The notes beneath the pieces are model-generated. The model was not told the origin of the DNA and did not search any database. It saw only the letters and a program-made list of their open reading frames with translations. 64,000 bases of DNA from Lycium barbarum. Taxonomy: Eukaryota; Streptophyta; Magnoliopsida; Solanales; Solanaceae. Of the stretch, positions 35,560-47,400 are shown piece after piece. Positions within the stretch are counted from its first letter, which is position 1. Each line of letters opens with the position of its first letter. The stretch covers positions 114,700,376-114,764,375 of the forward strand of contig NC_083342.1 in NCBI RefSeq assembly GCF_019175385.1, in the 5' to 3' direction. The translations under genes and the position numbers were made by a program.

Positions 35560-36142
35560 TTGGCCATAGATTTCCAAAATAAATTTTTAAAAATTGATTT
35601 GGGTGAAGTTTTAAAAATGTGTTTGATCATAATTTTTCAAAACATATTTCACTTTTTATTTTGAAAAACATGAAACATTACTTATATCCATAAGTTCTAA
35701 AAATTATCAAGACTACCCAACCATACAAAACATAAATAGGATTAATAAGATAAGGTCTAGCCTCCCTTGCTTGTACCTTTTACTTTGAGTTCCATTTTTA
35801 AATCTTACTAAAGAAAAATACAAAACATGTATACTTGTTAATCCCAAATTATGCTGAACATGATATTTTAATAACAATTGCTAATTACACACTTACTAGC
35901 TACTACAATTCAAATTACAATACAAAGATCCAACCGTTCATGAAAAAAACAACGGTAGTAACTAGCTTAGCTCGTTCACTTTATAGAAAAGAATACTTTA
36001 ATTGTGAAAATATGATACATACGCCTTTAATGGAGGAACATGATAGATAAAATTAGTTGAGTCATAAATAAATTTTTTTATAAAATACAAAAATTTGAAG
36101 TAGTTTTTAAAAGTTTTGAAAAGGCCAAAACATAGATCTTAA
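35560..36142. mobile_element. probable MITE with 'gcgtttggccatagat' termini
   Basis: The left end, agcgtttggccatagat, and the right end, aggccaaaacatagatct, are related inverted termini. The edges resemble those of the MITE at 23112-23357. The borders are approximate and the middle may contain a second insertion. Confidence 0.4.
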
Positions 36143-36402
36143 ATATTAAAAAAGATATTGGAGCTTCGCAAGTGGCTTCTTTTAGGTGCTATTTCTGGTG
36201 GATTTTCCTTTTTTTTTTTTTTTTACCTCTTATTATATGACAAAATTGAATTGCATTTTTTTCCATAAAAGTACCACTTTTTTTAATCCAAAAGTGCCAC
36301 TAAGCAGTACAGTACCAGATACACGTGCTACTAGTAGTTGTACACCACCCACTATAAAAGCTTTTCAAAAAGCAAATATTTCTCATGGGTCCCACACTCC
36401 AC

Positions 36403-36411
36403 ACACGTGGC
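36403..36411. promoter_or_regulatory. G-box / ABRE-like site
   Basis: acacgtggc, with the CACGTG core at 36404-36409, lies about 200-300 bases before the probable start of the ARM-gene transcript. It is a consensus bZIP binding site. A role in regulating this gene is inferred from position only. Confidence 0.4.
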
Positions 36412-36785
36412 AACTTTACTCTGACACATCAGCCCCTTGGTAAAACAAAACAAATTCTTGTAATAACACTTTCAAATTTCAACCAAATACCAACGGTCTG
36501 ATTCACTGTTTCAATCCTTCAATCACAACCGTCCATTTATTAGCATGCTCTCCTTGCTGTATCATTATTGGAAAGAATCTAGGTGACAATAAGACAGGTC
36601 TGTATCTGACATTTTCTTCTTATTATAGAAAGAGAAGAGAGATTTGGGGTGTCTCTGATTTTGATTTTTGAATGAAGATTTTGTTGTTTTTCTCTCTGTT
36701 CTGTCTTCTTCTAGTACTTTAACTGGTGACCTATTTTTAAACTAGAGGTGCTGTGTAACAGCTACATTTAGCTGATTCTACTTCT

Positions 36786-37460
36786 AGTTCAAAATTCTTC
36801 TCCGTTTCTAGCCATTTCTTTCATAAAACAACCAAATTTCCTTTTAGAAGATGGCCAAATAGGAGTTACATACAATTTTCTGGTTTGTGGTCAGCATTGA
36901 GATTTAGGGGTGTTTCTTGATTTACATCTCTTACAGAATTTTGATCAAAGTTTCAATCTTTTTACCAAAAGGAAGGGCTTTTGGGAAGTAAAACTCCAGT
37001 TTAAGAGGGGTTTGGAAGGATTTTAGGATCAAAGCTATTTTTGGTGTTACCAATCTAGCATCTTTGTTTCTGAGTCTTAAAGGTTGGTTCTTTAGCTTTT
37101 TCTTTCACTTGATCCAGTGTCCATTTCCCCAGTTCAAAATTCTTCTCATTTTATAACCATTTTCTTTATAAAACAACCAAAAAATTCCTTTTGGAAGATG
37201 ACCAGATAATAGTACATGTATTTTCTGGTTTGTGAGATTGGGGGTGTTTCTTGATTTACATTTATAACAAAATTTTGATCAAAGTTTCAATCTTTTTACC
37301 AAAAATTAAGGCTTTACTGAGAAAAAGACCTCCAGCTTCACAGGGTTTGGAAAAAATTTAGGATCAAGCTATGTTTGGTTCCTTTCAGTTGAGGAAAAAG
37401 GGTGCTATCAATTGTTAAGAGTCTTAAAGGTTGGTTCTTTAGCTTTTAATTCACTTGATC
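36786..37460 (+). repeat. tandem duplication in the ARM-gene leader
   Basis: Two copies, 36786-37116 and 37131-37460, have the same order of blocks: 'agttcaaaattcttct', 'ataaaacaaccaaa', 'ttttctggtttgtg', 'ggtgtttcttgatttaca', 'tttgatcaaagtttcaatct', 'gtcttaaaggttggttcttt', 'cacttgatc'. They are clearly diverged. Both lie upstream of the coding exon, in probable 5' leader or first-intron sequence. Confidence 0.8.
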
Positions 37461-38805
37461 TAAGATTAGACAGGGGGAAAAAGGGTCTTTTTCTTTCTTG
37501 ATTTTTCAAATCTTAGATAAATAGTAGTGAGTGATCATTATTTTTGGGATTTATTTTGCTGATTGTGATATTTGCTTGCAGAAACAGTATTGGAAGTCTT
37601 TAAGTGGTTGAGAAAGCTTTGAGTGGCTTTGATGACAGCCAAAAGACTAGTCAAATAGAGTTATACTTTAAAATTTCAATTCTTGTTATTTATTGCAGAA
37701 AATTTGTTGAACATTCTTATAGTGGGAGCTTGGTCCCATTTATAAAATTTAAGACACAAAACCATGTATGTACAACTGGAGAGCAAAAAAGATCCTATCT
37801 TCTCTTCAAAGCAAAGAGTTTTTCTTTTTCAACACTATACCAGCAATGGTTATCTATATATATGGGGATAAAGTTGGAATTAAGTTACAAATAGAACTAT
37901 TGGACTGTCCTTTCTTGGAATTTTGGCCTTAGATTTAGATCTACTCCATGTTATGCCTTTTGTTATGTGGTAGTTGAACATTTTTCTATTCATTCTAGAA
38001 TCAATGTCCTATTCCGTGGCTGAAAGGTAAAGTTATGAAGTTCCTTTTTTTTTTTCTTTACTAACTTGCCCTTCTCTTTCCCCCAAATGCCCTGTTGATA
38101 ATATCACCTGTATAGGGGGCATTTTGGTCATGGTGTAAAAATCAGCCGACATTTTTTAATGACTATATACTTGTGTATTTGTAGAAGAGTTCCATCATTT
38201 CACTTCCATCAGCTGTCAATGAATCTGTCAAACTTTGTTTTTACTTGAGATTTCCATGATGATTTTTCATTCTACTTGAAAAAACTTTTGAGTGAACTCG
38301 TGTGGGGACTACTTTATTAGGTGCTAAGTAATTGTCTGTGGGCTTTCATTTTCAGCAAAACCAGACTTCTGTGATCATGCAAGATACTGGAAACCTCTAA
38401 TGTTTGGCCTCCCTGTCCTTTATTTATTTATTGAAGTTTTTTTTTGCTGATGCTCCTATAGTTTAATGTTTTATGATTGTAACTGCTCCAACAACTTTAA
38501 CTTTTCTAGGAGAAAGTATGGTATTTTTTATACTTATCTGAAACTAGCCACCTCTTTTATGGTTTTAGTTTGTCTGAAGCTTACTTTTTCATCTGAAAGG
38601 CATCTTGGTGCTTAGCTGACTCATTTTCTTCCTAAAGAATCATTTCCTTGTGGATTCTCTTCTCCTTTGATATCAAACTCTCAAAATGGGTAGTTGTCTA
38701 GGAACTTGATCCATGTTTAATTCAGTTCATGTGAAAGATTGTATATTTTCCTATAGAACTTGTCAGTGTCACTGTCATTAAAGTTCTTGGTTTTCTGAAT
38801 TGCAG

Positions 38806-38855
38806 TTCTACTCAGCAGTAGTATAGCATCTGATCGCTTGCCTCTACTTCATATC
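38806..38855 (+). other. 5' UTR part of the ARM coding exon
   Basis: Begins after the acceptor ctgaattgcag (ending 38805) and runs to the start ATG. The upstream non-coding exon or exons probably lie in 36.6-37.6 kb, but the donor site cannot be fixed from sequence alone. Confidence 0.5.
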
Positions 38856-40520
38856 ATGGTGGAGGAGATTGGTAACTTGTCGGTTGAAGAATGGCTCTCG
38901 CGTGCACAGGAGCTTGTGCCTGTGGCACTTGAGAAGGCAAGAGAGGTTAAAGGATTCCCTGGTAGATGGAAGATGATTATTTCAAAATTGGAACAGATCC
39001 CAAACCGGCTATCTGATTTGTCTAGCCACCCTTTCTTCTCAAAGAATGCTCTTTGTAAGGAGCAATTGCAGACAGTGTCGAAGACGTTAAATGAAGCTGT
39101 TGAATTAGCAGAGAAGTGTGTGAAAGAGAAGTACGAGGGAAAACTTCGGATGCAAAGTGATTTAGATGCATTGACAGGGAGATTGGATTTGAATTTACGT
39201 GATTGTGGGCTCTTAATCAAGTCTGGAGTGCTTGGTGAGGTTACTTTGCCGTCATCTGTTGCGAGCACATCCGCGACACCTGAGGCGGCAGTAAATGGAA
39301 ATTTACGAGAATTGCTTGCTCGGCTTCAGATTGGCCACTTGGAGGCTAAACATAAGGCTCTTGATAACCTTCTTGAAGTCATGAAAGAAGATGAGAAAAA
39401 TGTTTTGGCTGTCCTAGGTCGAAGCAATATCGCGGCTCTAGTCCAATTATTAACTGCTACTTCCCCTCGAATGAGGGAGAAGACCGTAACTGTAATTTGC
39501 TCGCTTGCAGAATCCGGGAGTTGTGAGGATTGGCTTGTTTCAGAAGGTGTTCTCCCTCCTCTTATACGTCTTGTTGAATCAGGTACAACTGTGAGTAAAG
39601 AGAAGGCCACCATTTCTCTCCAGAGATTGTCGATGACAGCAGAAACAGCTCGTTCTATTGTCGGACATGGCGGGATTAGGCCTCTAATCGACATCTGCCG
39701 GAGCGGTGACTCTGTTTCACAGGCGGCTGCTGCTTGTACCCTAAAAAATATATCTGCTGTTCCAGAAGTTCGACAAGCTCTAGCTGAAGAAGGAATCATA
39801 AAAGTTATGATAAATCTCCTTGATTGTGGAATACTGTTGGGATCTAAAGAGTATGCAGCTGAATGCTTGCAAAATCTTACTTCCGGCAATGACGATCTCC
39901 GAAGATCAGTTGTATCAGAGGGTGGAATCAGAAGCCTGTTGGCATACTTAGATGGTCCACTGCCCCAAGAGTCAGCTGTAGGGGCTTTGAGAAATTTGGT
40001 TGGGTCTGTGCCAATGGACATTTTAATCTCGCTTGGTCTCCTGCCAAGGTTGGTTCATGTCCTTAAGTCGGGATCACTTGGTGCACAACAGGCTGCTGCA
40101 TCAGCAGTTTGTAGAATTTGCGCCTCAACTGAGATGAAGAGACTTTTGGGTGAAGCTGGATGTATTCCTCTCCTTATTAAGATGCTGGAAGCTAAAGTAA
40201 ATGGGGTGAGGGAGGTTGCTGCTCAAGCGATTGCTAGCTTAATGTCCCTTGCGCATAATTGCAGGGAAGTCAAGAGAGACGATAAAAGTGTGCCAAATTT
40301 GGTTCAGCTTCTTGATCCAGCTCCTCAAAACACTGCTAAGAAGTATGCTGTTGCTTGCCTTTCCTTGCTTTCCTCGAGCAAGAAATGCAAGAAACTAATG
40401 ATTTCCTATGGAGCAATTGGATATCTAAAGAAGCTTACTGAGATGGATATTCCAGGTGCAAAGAAGCTACTTGAACGCTTGGAAAGAGGGAAGTTGAGAA
40501 GCTTGTTTAGCAGAAAATAG
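38856..40520 (+). CDS. armadillo-repeat protein, VAC8-like plant family
   Basis: A 554-residue protein in one coding exon. The ATG at 38856 (MVEEIGNLSVEEWL) is the first in frame. Residues about 1-130 form a helical N-terminal region like that found before ARM repeats in plant U-box proteins, but no U-box is present. From about residue 145 to the end there are roughly nine ARM repeats, visible as recurring G(I/V)..L(I/V).LL and A...L.NL patterns (for example LQNLTSGNDDLRRSVVSEGG, VGALRNLV). The C-terminus is basic. The family (Arabidopsis At2g45720, At1g01830 and At5g50900 type) has no settled function; ARM repeats bind protein partners. An intron acceptor, ttgcag, ends at 38805, so the leader is spliced. 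AATAAA at 40659-40664 is a polyadenylation signal candidate. Confidence 0.93.
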   Translation: MVEEIGNLSVEEWLSRAQELVPVALEKAREVKGFPGRWKMIISKLEQIPNRLSDLSSHPFFSKNALCKEQLQTVSKTLNEAVELAEKCVKEKYEGKLRMQSDLDALTGRLDLNLRDCGLLIKSGVLGEVTLPSSVASTSATPEAAVNGNLRELLARLQIGHLEAKHKALDNLLEVMKEDEKNVLAVLGRSNIAALVQLLTATSPRMREKTVTVICSLAESGSCEDWLVSEGVLPPLIRLVESGTTVSKEKATISLQRLSMTAETARSIVGHGGIRPLIDICRSGDSVSQAAAACTLKNISAVPEVRQALAEEGIIKVMINLLDCGILLGSKEYAAECLQNLTSGNDDLRRSVVSEGGIRSLLAYLDGPLPQESAVGALRNLVGSVPMDILISLGLLPRLVHVLKSGSLGAQQAAASAVCRICASTEMKRLLGEAGCIPLLIKMLEAKVNGVREVAAQAIASLMSLAHNCREVKRDDKSVPNLVQLLDPAPQNTAKKYAVACLSLLSSSKKCKKLMISYGAIGYLKKLTEMDIPGAKKLLERLERGKLRSLFSRK

Positions 40521-40664
40521 GTAGGCCAGATAGTCACTGTGCTTGTACAATGAAATCTTAATCTTTAGTCAAATCCATGATCATAATATCAAATGTAGCT
40601 CAACAGGGGGGGGAAGGAGGGAGGCCAAAGCCTGTTGATCTGTGCTGTCAATGGTTTAAATAAA

Positions 40665-42060
40665 ACCTTCCTGACCATTTGTATAACTATCTCAAGTTCT
40701 ATTTATCAGTTTCTTATCTCTACTAAAAGCAAAATGGTTCTGTTGTCATCCTATTACTTCACTTTGTTTTTTAATCTCTTGAATGTATAAGGAGATCCTC
40801 ATACTAAAAATCGTACGTTGAAAACTTGTGGTGAGAAGCTCATCGCTATCATCTCTTCACCGACTACTCTGCTATCGCATTTACATTTATGAGATTGGCA
40901 TTTGGCAGGGTGTTTGATATACTAGCAAGGTGAACCGCACTAATTTCATCCTGCAATCATGCTCTTATATCTCATTAACATAGTGCTTTTTTGAAGCAAT
41001 AAGAAAAGAAAAGGGTACTGCAGTTATTGCAATTGTGCAGTTGAGATAACTCGCTTGCATCTTGTTCTCACAAAACCCGTTGCTGTTTGAAATCAAGTTA
41101 AAAATGCATCACTATTTTGTCCTGAAAGTAGAACCTCATTCTGGACAAAGTATTCTTCTTTTTTTTTTTTTTTTGTCAGCTTGAAGGATATATATAGTAT
41201 GTGTTGCATAGGCTTCTATCTTAATTTGTTTTCTTCAAAATCGTGCACATTCTGTGAAGTGCTTACAATGAGGAACTGGTTTTCTTTCAGCTAGTTAATG
41301 GATTATATCAAAAAGTTTATGGATATATCATATATACACTTGATCTGTATCATTTTGAGCTGCATGCTAAGATTTGCCAAGGTTAGCAATGAAGAAATCA
41401 CAGTTCTGTTCCTTGCTTCAAACGTGACAGCTAGTATAATTTAGTTACTGCTACTTCTTCTACTTCCAGTTTCCATTTCGCCAGCTAAAAATAAATCACA
41501 GATTGAAGGTATTCTGCGGATACCGTTTGAAGAAATGTGTTGAACTAGGTACTTCACATATTGGTTCCTTGCTTCAAACATGATTAAACTTTGGCTGTAA
41601 TTTTTTGACTTGCTCTTTGAAAATTGTGTTGTTCTCAAGCCTGTTGTGGTTGCTTCAGAATTACTGGAAAGTGAATCACATGAGATCACCAGAAGATAGA
41701 GTTTGTTGTGCATCAGAATCAGCACATTGAGGGGTTGGCAAGTAGCCCCACCAAATTTGGCTTTGCTTCGACATTTAAGTAACCATCACTATCAAGTCAT
41801 ACAAGCCATGAAAAACCATGGGGAAAGATCAAATCTTGAACCTCGAATGAGATCAGCTCTTCCCTAAACTTGATTAAACAGCCACTTTGATTGTTGGCTG
41901 CATTGAGGATTGCTAAACTCTGGTAAAAAAAGTTTAGTATTTATTAGCATAAGTAGTATAATCATCTAATTTTATTTATGACCTTTCTCAAGTAAGGGTG
42001 AGAGAATTAAGCATTGTGAGGCGTGAAAACCTGAGGGGCGGTGAGCGAGGTAGGATAAAA
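40665..42060. other. 3' flank of the ARM gene, no further gene
   Basis: Moderately AT-rich sequence with a T tract at 41159-41174. No credible gene or element was recognised. Confidence 0.35.
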
Positions 42061-42210
42061 TGGTATTTGAACCAGGGCGGGCTGAAGAGGCCCTATGTAG
42101 TTTGTGTCAGCGACGGAGACATTGTAAATTGGCATTTGAACCAGGGCGGGCTGAGGAGGCCCTATGTAGTCTGTGTCAGCGACGGAGACATTGTAAATTG
42201 GCATTCACGC
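42061..42210. repeat. 69-bp tandem repeat, 2.1 copies
   Basis: Units 42061-42129 and 42130-42198 are nearly identical (ttgaaccagggcgggctga, ccctatgtagt, tgtgtcagcgacggagacat), followed by the start of a third. The unit is 23 codons long and open in one plus-strand frame. It is notably GC-richer than its surroundings. Confidence 0.9.
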
Positions 42211-42229
42211 ACCAAAGACCTTTGACTAT

Positions 42230-42740
42230 GCTCCTTCTTTTAGGTACTAAGATGTTTTAGTTCGCTAAGTTTGAAAAGTCCAAAGACCGCAGGTCTCGTC
42301 GCTTCGGTGAATCACTTGAGCCCTGATACATTTTCGGTGCCATGTGATTGATGAGTGGATAGGTGGGTTAGGTGCACCTCTCGCACTTACTTTCTTTAAG
42401 ACGCTAACTTCCACAGCAGCTACGGCTGCTAATACCCAAGTGTTGGAGCAATAACCGGCCAAGTCAATTTTAGAAAAATGAGAAACTGATTCGACTGAAC
42501 GCTCCTCTTGCCTTTTTTGTTTCCCGGTATAAATCTTACGGTAGACTCCATGTGGATATAGCACCATTCATCTTCATTATTTAGCAAGGTTGCCACAGTT
42601 GAGCGTCTCTGTCCAATCGCTACATAGGCACAATACAATGTCTCACTCTCAGAGGTGGCCCTTTTTGTAGGTTGATGGACGACGATGTGCCTGTGCTTTC
42701 CCTTTCTGAACAATCTCGTACTAAATGAAACTACATTCAC
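42230..42740 (-). other. mitochondria-derived DNA (NUMT), contains atp1 fragment
   Basis: On the minus strand, 42586-42664 encodes RATSESETLYCAYVAIGQRR followed by STVA, an unmistakable stretch of the mitochondrial ATP synthase alpha subunit (atp1), with two or three changed residues. Similarity to atp1 stops on both sides: TLLNNEDEW follows instead of the usual continuation. The rest of this GC-richer block, about 42265-42580, is probably also organellar or filler DNA, but I could not identify it. It is a nuclear fragment and not a working gene. Confidence 0.65.
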
Positions 42741-43095
42741 TTTCCATAATTGACAAAAGGTTTTTCGTGCACTTGGCTTGATAACAGCAGTCTATCAACT
42801 CGTTCCCCAAGTGTAACATTTTGTCATAGCAACACTTGCTCTCGGCGTTTACTCTCCGTGATAGTATTAAAGTATGTTATTGAAGTATTATAAAAAAAGG
42901 AAAATATTGTTTCCCTTCCAAAAGAAGGGTATCATATTTAATTTTCTGTATAAGTTTGGACACAACTTCATTTCTCTTAAATAATAGGAGTATTCAAGAA
43001 GTGTATAAACATGGACGAAATACAAATTGAAATGCAAATACTAAAATCAAGGGATAAGATTATCACATCTTTAATTAATTACTAGTGATCAATTC
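42741..43095. other. spacer between NUMT and copia fragment
   Basis: No gene. The left border of the neighbouring copia Gag fragment falls here, near 43095, without a recognisable LTR or target duplication. Confidence 0.35.
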
Positions 43096-44464
43096 TTATA
43101 AAAGAAAACTGGGTGTTTAACTTTCTATCCAATTTGCAAAATCGAGCAATATGCCTACTCTTGTCACAGACAAAGCATGGTCCCCTCCATTTTGTGCTTG
43201 GTTATTACCACCATTATTTTTCTTGGGAGGTCTACCATTATTTTTCTTGAATATTTTCTTTTTAGGCTTCATAGAGGTATTTTTGTTAGCATTAGGAGCA
43301 GCATTATTTGAAGTAATTAAATTTACCTTATTTGTGACGGGCTGTAAGTTGCTCTCTTCCGTTTGCAACAATGCATCTTGGCCCCTTGCCCCTTCTTCCA
43401 TGCGGATTCGCATAATCAACGTCTTAAGTGTAGTTTCCTTTTGTTTGTGGCGCATAGTTTTTTGAAATTCCTTCAATAAAGGTTGAAGTTTATCTATTAT
43501 GCCACAAACAATAAGGTTATCTCCAATTTTGATCTCCTCAGACCTTATCTCCCCAACGATCATTATAAAATCTTGAGCTTGGTCTACCACTGATTTGTTG
43601 TCCACCATTTGAAAACAAAAAAATCTACTAGCAGCATATTTTTTCGCTTTAGCCTCCCCGGTATCATATTTACTCTGCAGTGCTTTCCAAATTTTCTTTG
43701 CAGTAGAGTAAGTTCTATCATAATAATCATAAAAATTATCTGATAGACAATTAAGTAGATAATACCGACATTTGTATGAATCTTCATCGTACTTTTCAAC
43801 TTTTTTTCTTGAAGAGAAATAAGTTCTTCATCATTCATGGAAGAGTTATCTACTTTGTTTGGATTCTTCTCCGTTAACACGTAAGAAACATTGAGAAGAC
43901 TTAAGTAGAAAATTATTTTACCCTTCCATCTCTTAAAATGAGTACCGTTGAACCGAAATGGGTTGTTAAGATCTCCCACTTTAACATCCACAGATTTTTC
44001 AATTGTAGCCATTTGAATCTCCTTAAAATTGTTGGTGAAATTACAACTGAAATTATAATTACAATTGAAAAATAAAATAAAAAATATCTTCGGCTGAGGC
44101 GCGAATATCTCGCTCTCTTTAAGGAGATTCAAGCCCACTGTAGCAAATCTTTACCGGTCCAACAGTAATCTTTCTGACTTGTCCCCTCCAGGATACAGCA
44201 GCCCGATCACATCGTATAACTCAACAAACTCTAGACAAAATGTTGAGTCCAAAGCTCCACCCAAAAAAACACCTTCCTTCAACTAAATAAACCCTCTTTT
44301 TTCTAACTCACTTTTCATGCACTCTATATTTTTTTCTCTACCCTCACAAAGTAAGGATGACTAACTATTTATAGCTAGGAAAATCATTCTTGAATTGAAT
44401 AAGGTATGAATGGGGTAGTAAAGTAGGTAGATAATGAAAAAATTATTATTTGTAGGTTACATGA
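43096..44464 (-). mobile_element. copia Gag half with LTR 3' part, truncated
   Basis: On the minus strand this holds the end of an LTR (a TATA-like ctataaatag near 44366-44377), a leader and then Gag. It is cut at its right edge by the solo LTR and continues at 47653-47957. It ends at about 43095 just after the Gag zinc knuckle, so Pol of this unit is missing. Confidence 0.75.
43117..44012 (-). pseudogene. copia Gag (UBN2 type), frameshifted
   Basis: Starts at ATG 44012 ([20 protein letters not shown], then [15 protein letters not shown]). The frame shifts near 43600 and continues as [18 protein letters not shown] then [20 protein letters not shown], a typical copia Gag. The zinc knuckle [14 protein letters not shown] is perfect (CX2CX4HX4C) at 43136-43177, but in another frame, so a further one-base shift precedes it. 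Gag would form the particle and bind RNA; this copy cannot make a full protein. Confidence 0.85.
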
Positions 44465-47400
44465 TGTTATACCCCGTATTTTTATACGTCGAGCTATTCG
44501 CAAAAGAATCGACGTGAGATAAAGACGGAACCTTTCCCGGATACGAAATAGAAATTTTAATTTTCAATTAGAACATAAATTGTTTATAAATTGTATTTAG
44601 GGTAAAAATATTATTATTGGAAATTTAGAATTAATTAATTGTGATTAGATTATTAGACAATACTTAGTGATTAATTAAAAATTAATTAGCTTAATTAGGT
44701 TTGGTGAGCCCCACCCGATCATTCTTCAAAAAAAAAGTTATTAAAAATTATGATAAATAAATATAATAATGAAATAAAGCTAAGTTAGTGGGTCAACATG
44801 GGAAAAGCACGTGTAGGGAAATTGGGAACAATATATGTATAGTTAAATGAAAAGTGGATGAACATTTCATCTCACACTTTGCAAAGCAAGTTTCAGAAAA
44901 ACAAAAGTGAAGGCATCAAATGCATGCCACCTTAGAAGGGCACGTGTAGGGCCTAGACAATGCATATATTATATTAGCAACATGACCATAGTCATCATAT
45001 CCAACATTTCAAAAGCTGGAACAAAAAAAAAAAAAAAAAAACTCCCTCCATTGAAGCTCACGGCCAAGAAGGCAAAAAAAAAATCATCCCCTCTTTTTAG
45101 CTCCTCTAAAATTATTCCATTGATGTAAACCCACTATATTGAGGTCCCTAAGTAGCGTGGAAGCATCGTTGGAGCGATCAACCCATTATTTTCATCTTTT
45201 GGAAACCCTAGGCTATTGGAAAGTTGAAGAAGAAAGGTAAGCATTCATTATGTTTTTGTGTTATGAAGGTTATATTCATGTTGTAGTATCTTATAATGGT
45301 TGGAAATCATGAAATATAGTATGATTGGAAGTGGGTTGTGTGATGGGTGTGCTAGCCGTGTAAATGGGTATTGTGATTGGGTTGTTGAATAAATTCCTTG
45401 TAGCATGTTAAATTGTTGTAGTGTGTAGGATGGCTAAGAATCATCAATATATGTATATGTGTAGTGATAGATGAATATGGGTCATGCTATATGCCAAAGA
45501 ACACACTAATGTCGCTTAGCGTTTTAATGGTTGTTGTGATGACTTCTAGTTTAGAAACGAAAGTTTAATGTCCCAAAGTGATATGGTGAATTGTTGCGGG
45601 CTGTTTTGAGGCTGGTCGTGCATTTGACATGAATTGTATATTTTATGAAAATGACATCGTTATATTGTGGATTGTGACGCAAACCATGACTTGAAAATGA
45701 GGAAAAATGAAAAGAGGGCTGCTCGGCTAGGGACTGTTTTCGGCCCAAAATGGAAAAAAAAAATTGGGTTGTTGGAATTATTATGTGAATTGTTTAGAAT
45801 GTTCTTGAATGTTGTTAGTATGGGTTTGGGTTAATAATCAAATGTACGAACGATATAGTGGCTTTAAAGTAAGCCATAGAATTGAATAATTGGGAAGTTG
45901 TCGAATGGCGTAAAGGAGAGCTACCATTATTATTTTGCTTTTCGAATTGGTTGTTGATGTTGTTAGGTTGGTTGTTGTTGTTGTTTTTGGTTGATATGGC
46001 CGAATCAAATTCTCGGGGTAGCCTATTTACAGGGGAAATGCTGCCGAATTTTCTGTAGAATTTAATGAATAGTTTGAATGAATGGTTTAAGTCCCCTTAG
46101 CTAATGTTTGGTATTCGTTGGCGTATTTGTAGACCTTGGGGAGCCCGAGGCGTAGGTTGGGATTGACTTTAGATTGGCGATCTTGGGGTGCGTACGAGGT
46201 ATGTAAAGCAACCTTCCTTCTTTTGGCATGCCTTAGTTTCACATAGGGTAGATTAGAGCTTTAAGGGAATTCCAAATTCGAGATCCGAGCATGTTATGAT
46301 CCATATATATATTCTTTGGCACTCTTATGTATGTTTTTATGAAATATGAACCATGATGTATTTGAAGTAATCGCTTTCCGAACTTCGCATAGAAAATGTT
46401 CACTTTAGGGAATTTTGTAATCTCTGAATGCCATATTTTTCGCATAGAGGCTCGGATCGCTCCAATAATTTTTATAGGAGTTTGCTTGATGTATAATGGG
46501 TATGTTTTTCATAGGCGGGCTCAGTTCGGGTCTATACTCGTCCGTGGGTCCCGCGACGCCCTTTATGTAAATTCGACAACTTTGAATCAAAAGTGATAAT
46601 TATTATTCCGATTTCGAATATGACTATTTTACTTATCCTTCAGATTTATAATAATGATTTTATGCATATGATTCCTCACCACTCCGCTCGTGCCTACTAT
46701 GTTATCGTTCGCCGGTTCCCGGGCCGGTTCTGTTGTCGTGCGCTTTGTGATACATTCCGGTGTTATGCTGTGATTATGGTTCACCGTGCTCCTCGCTCGA
46801 GGGCCGGGTTCCACTTATGTTTGGCGTTATGCTGTGTTGTGATATGTGACGGGGATTCGGAGATTTGAAACTTTCTGGTGTTATGTTGTGTTGTGGCGCC
46901 ATCGACAGGCGGGCGACCACATTTTCCAGTGCCCTATGCATAATTTATACTTGGGAAATAAACATTTTGATTTTTTTTTTTTTTGATATGTATTATTTTC
47001 TATATATCTGATGCGATTATTATTCAGATTTATTTCTGTACCTTCTGCTTTGCATACTCAGTACATATTTCGTACTGACCCCCTTCTCCGGGGGCTGCGT
47101 TTCATGCCCGCAGGTACAGACGCACAGCCTCGTGATCCACCTGTTTAGGACACCCTTTCTGCTATTCGGAGTGCTCCTCTCTTTCCGGAGCTTATACTTT
47201 TAGTATATATATTTATTAGTGCATTTGTATATATTCGTTCATGGGTACGGCGGGGCCTTGTCCCGTCATATGATTCTGTCGGTCTGTTTAGAGGTCTGTG
47301 GACATGTTTGTGGGTTAGGGTCTTTCTGTTCGGATGCGTGTGTATATGTTGTGTTTGGGCGATCCCATTCGCCGCTGCGGCCAGTCCGCATATGTTTACA

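Larger units (their letters stand above)
33518..36640. other. gene-free spacer leading to the ARM gene
   Basis: No gene. It includes a probable MITE at about 35560-36140. Near the right end are two G-box cores, CACGTG at 36322-36327 and 36404-36409; the second lies in acacgtggc, which matches an abscisic-acid response element. These may act on the downstream ARM gene (inference). Confidence 0.4.

Noticed and set aside
38838..38855. upstream TTG start giving six more residues in the ARM protein
   Set aside because: Plant nuclear genes normally start at ATG, and the first in-frame ATG at 38856 fits the family.
39326..40021. 231-codon minus-strand open frame
   Set aside because: It is a shadow of the ARM-repeat coding exon on the other strand.
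42429..42740. 103-codon minus-strand open frame as a gene
   Set aside because: Only about 25 residues match mitochondrial atp1; the rest does not continue that protein. It is better read as organelle-derived DNA.
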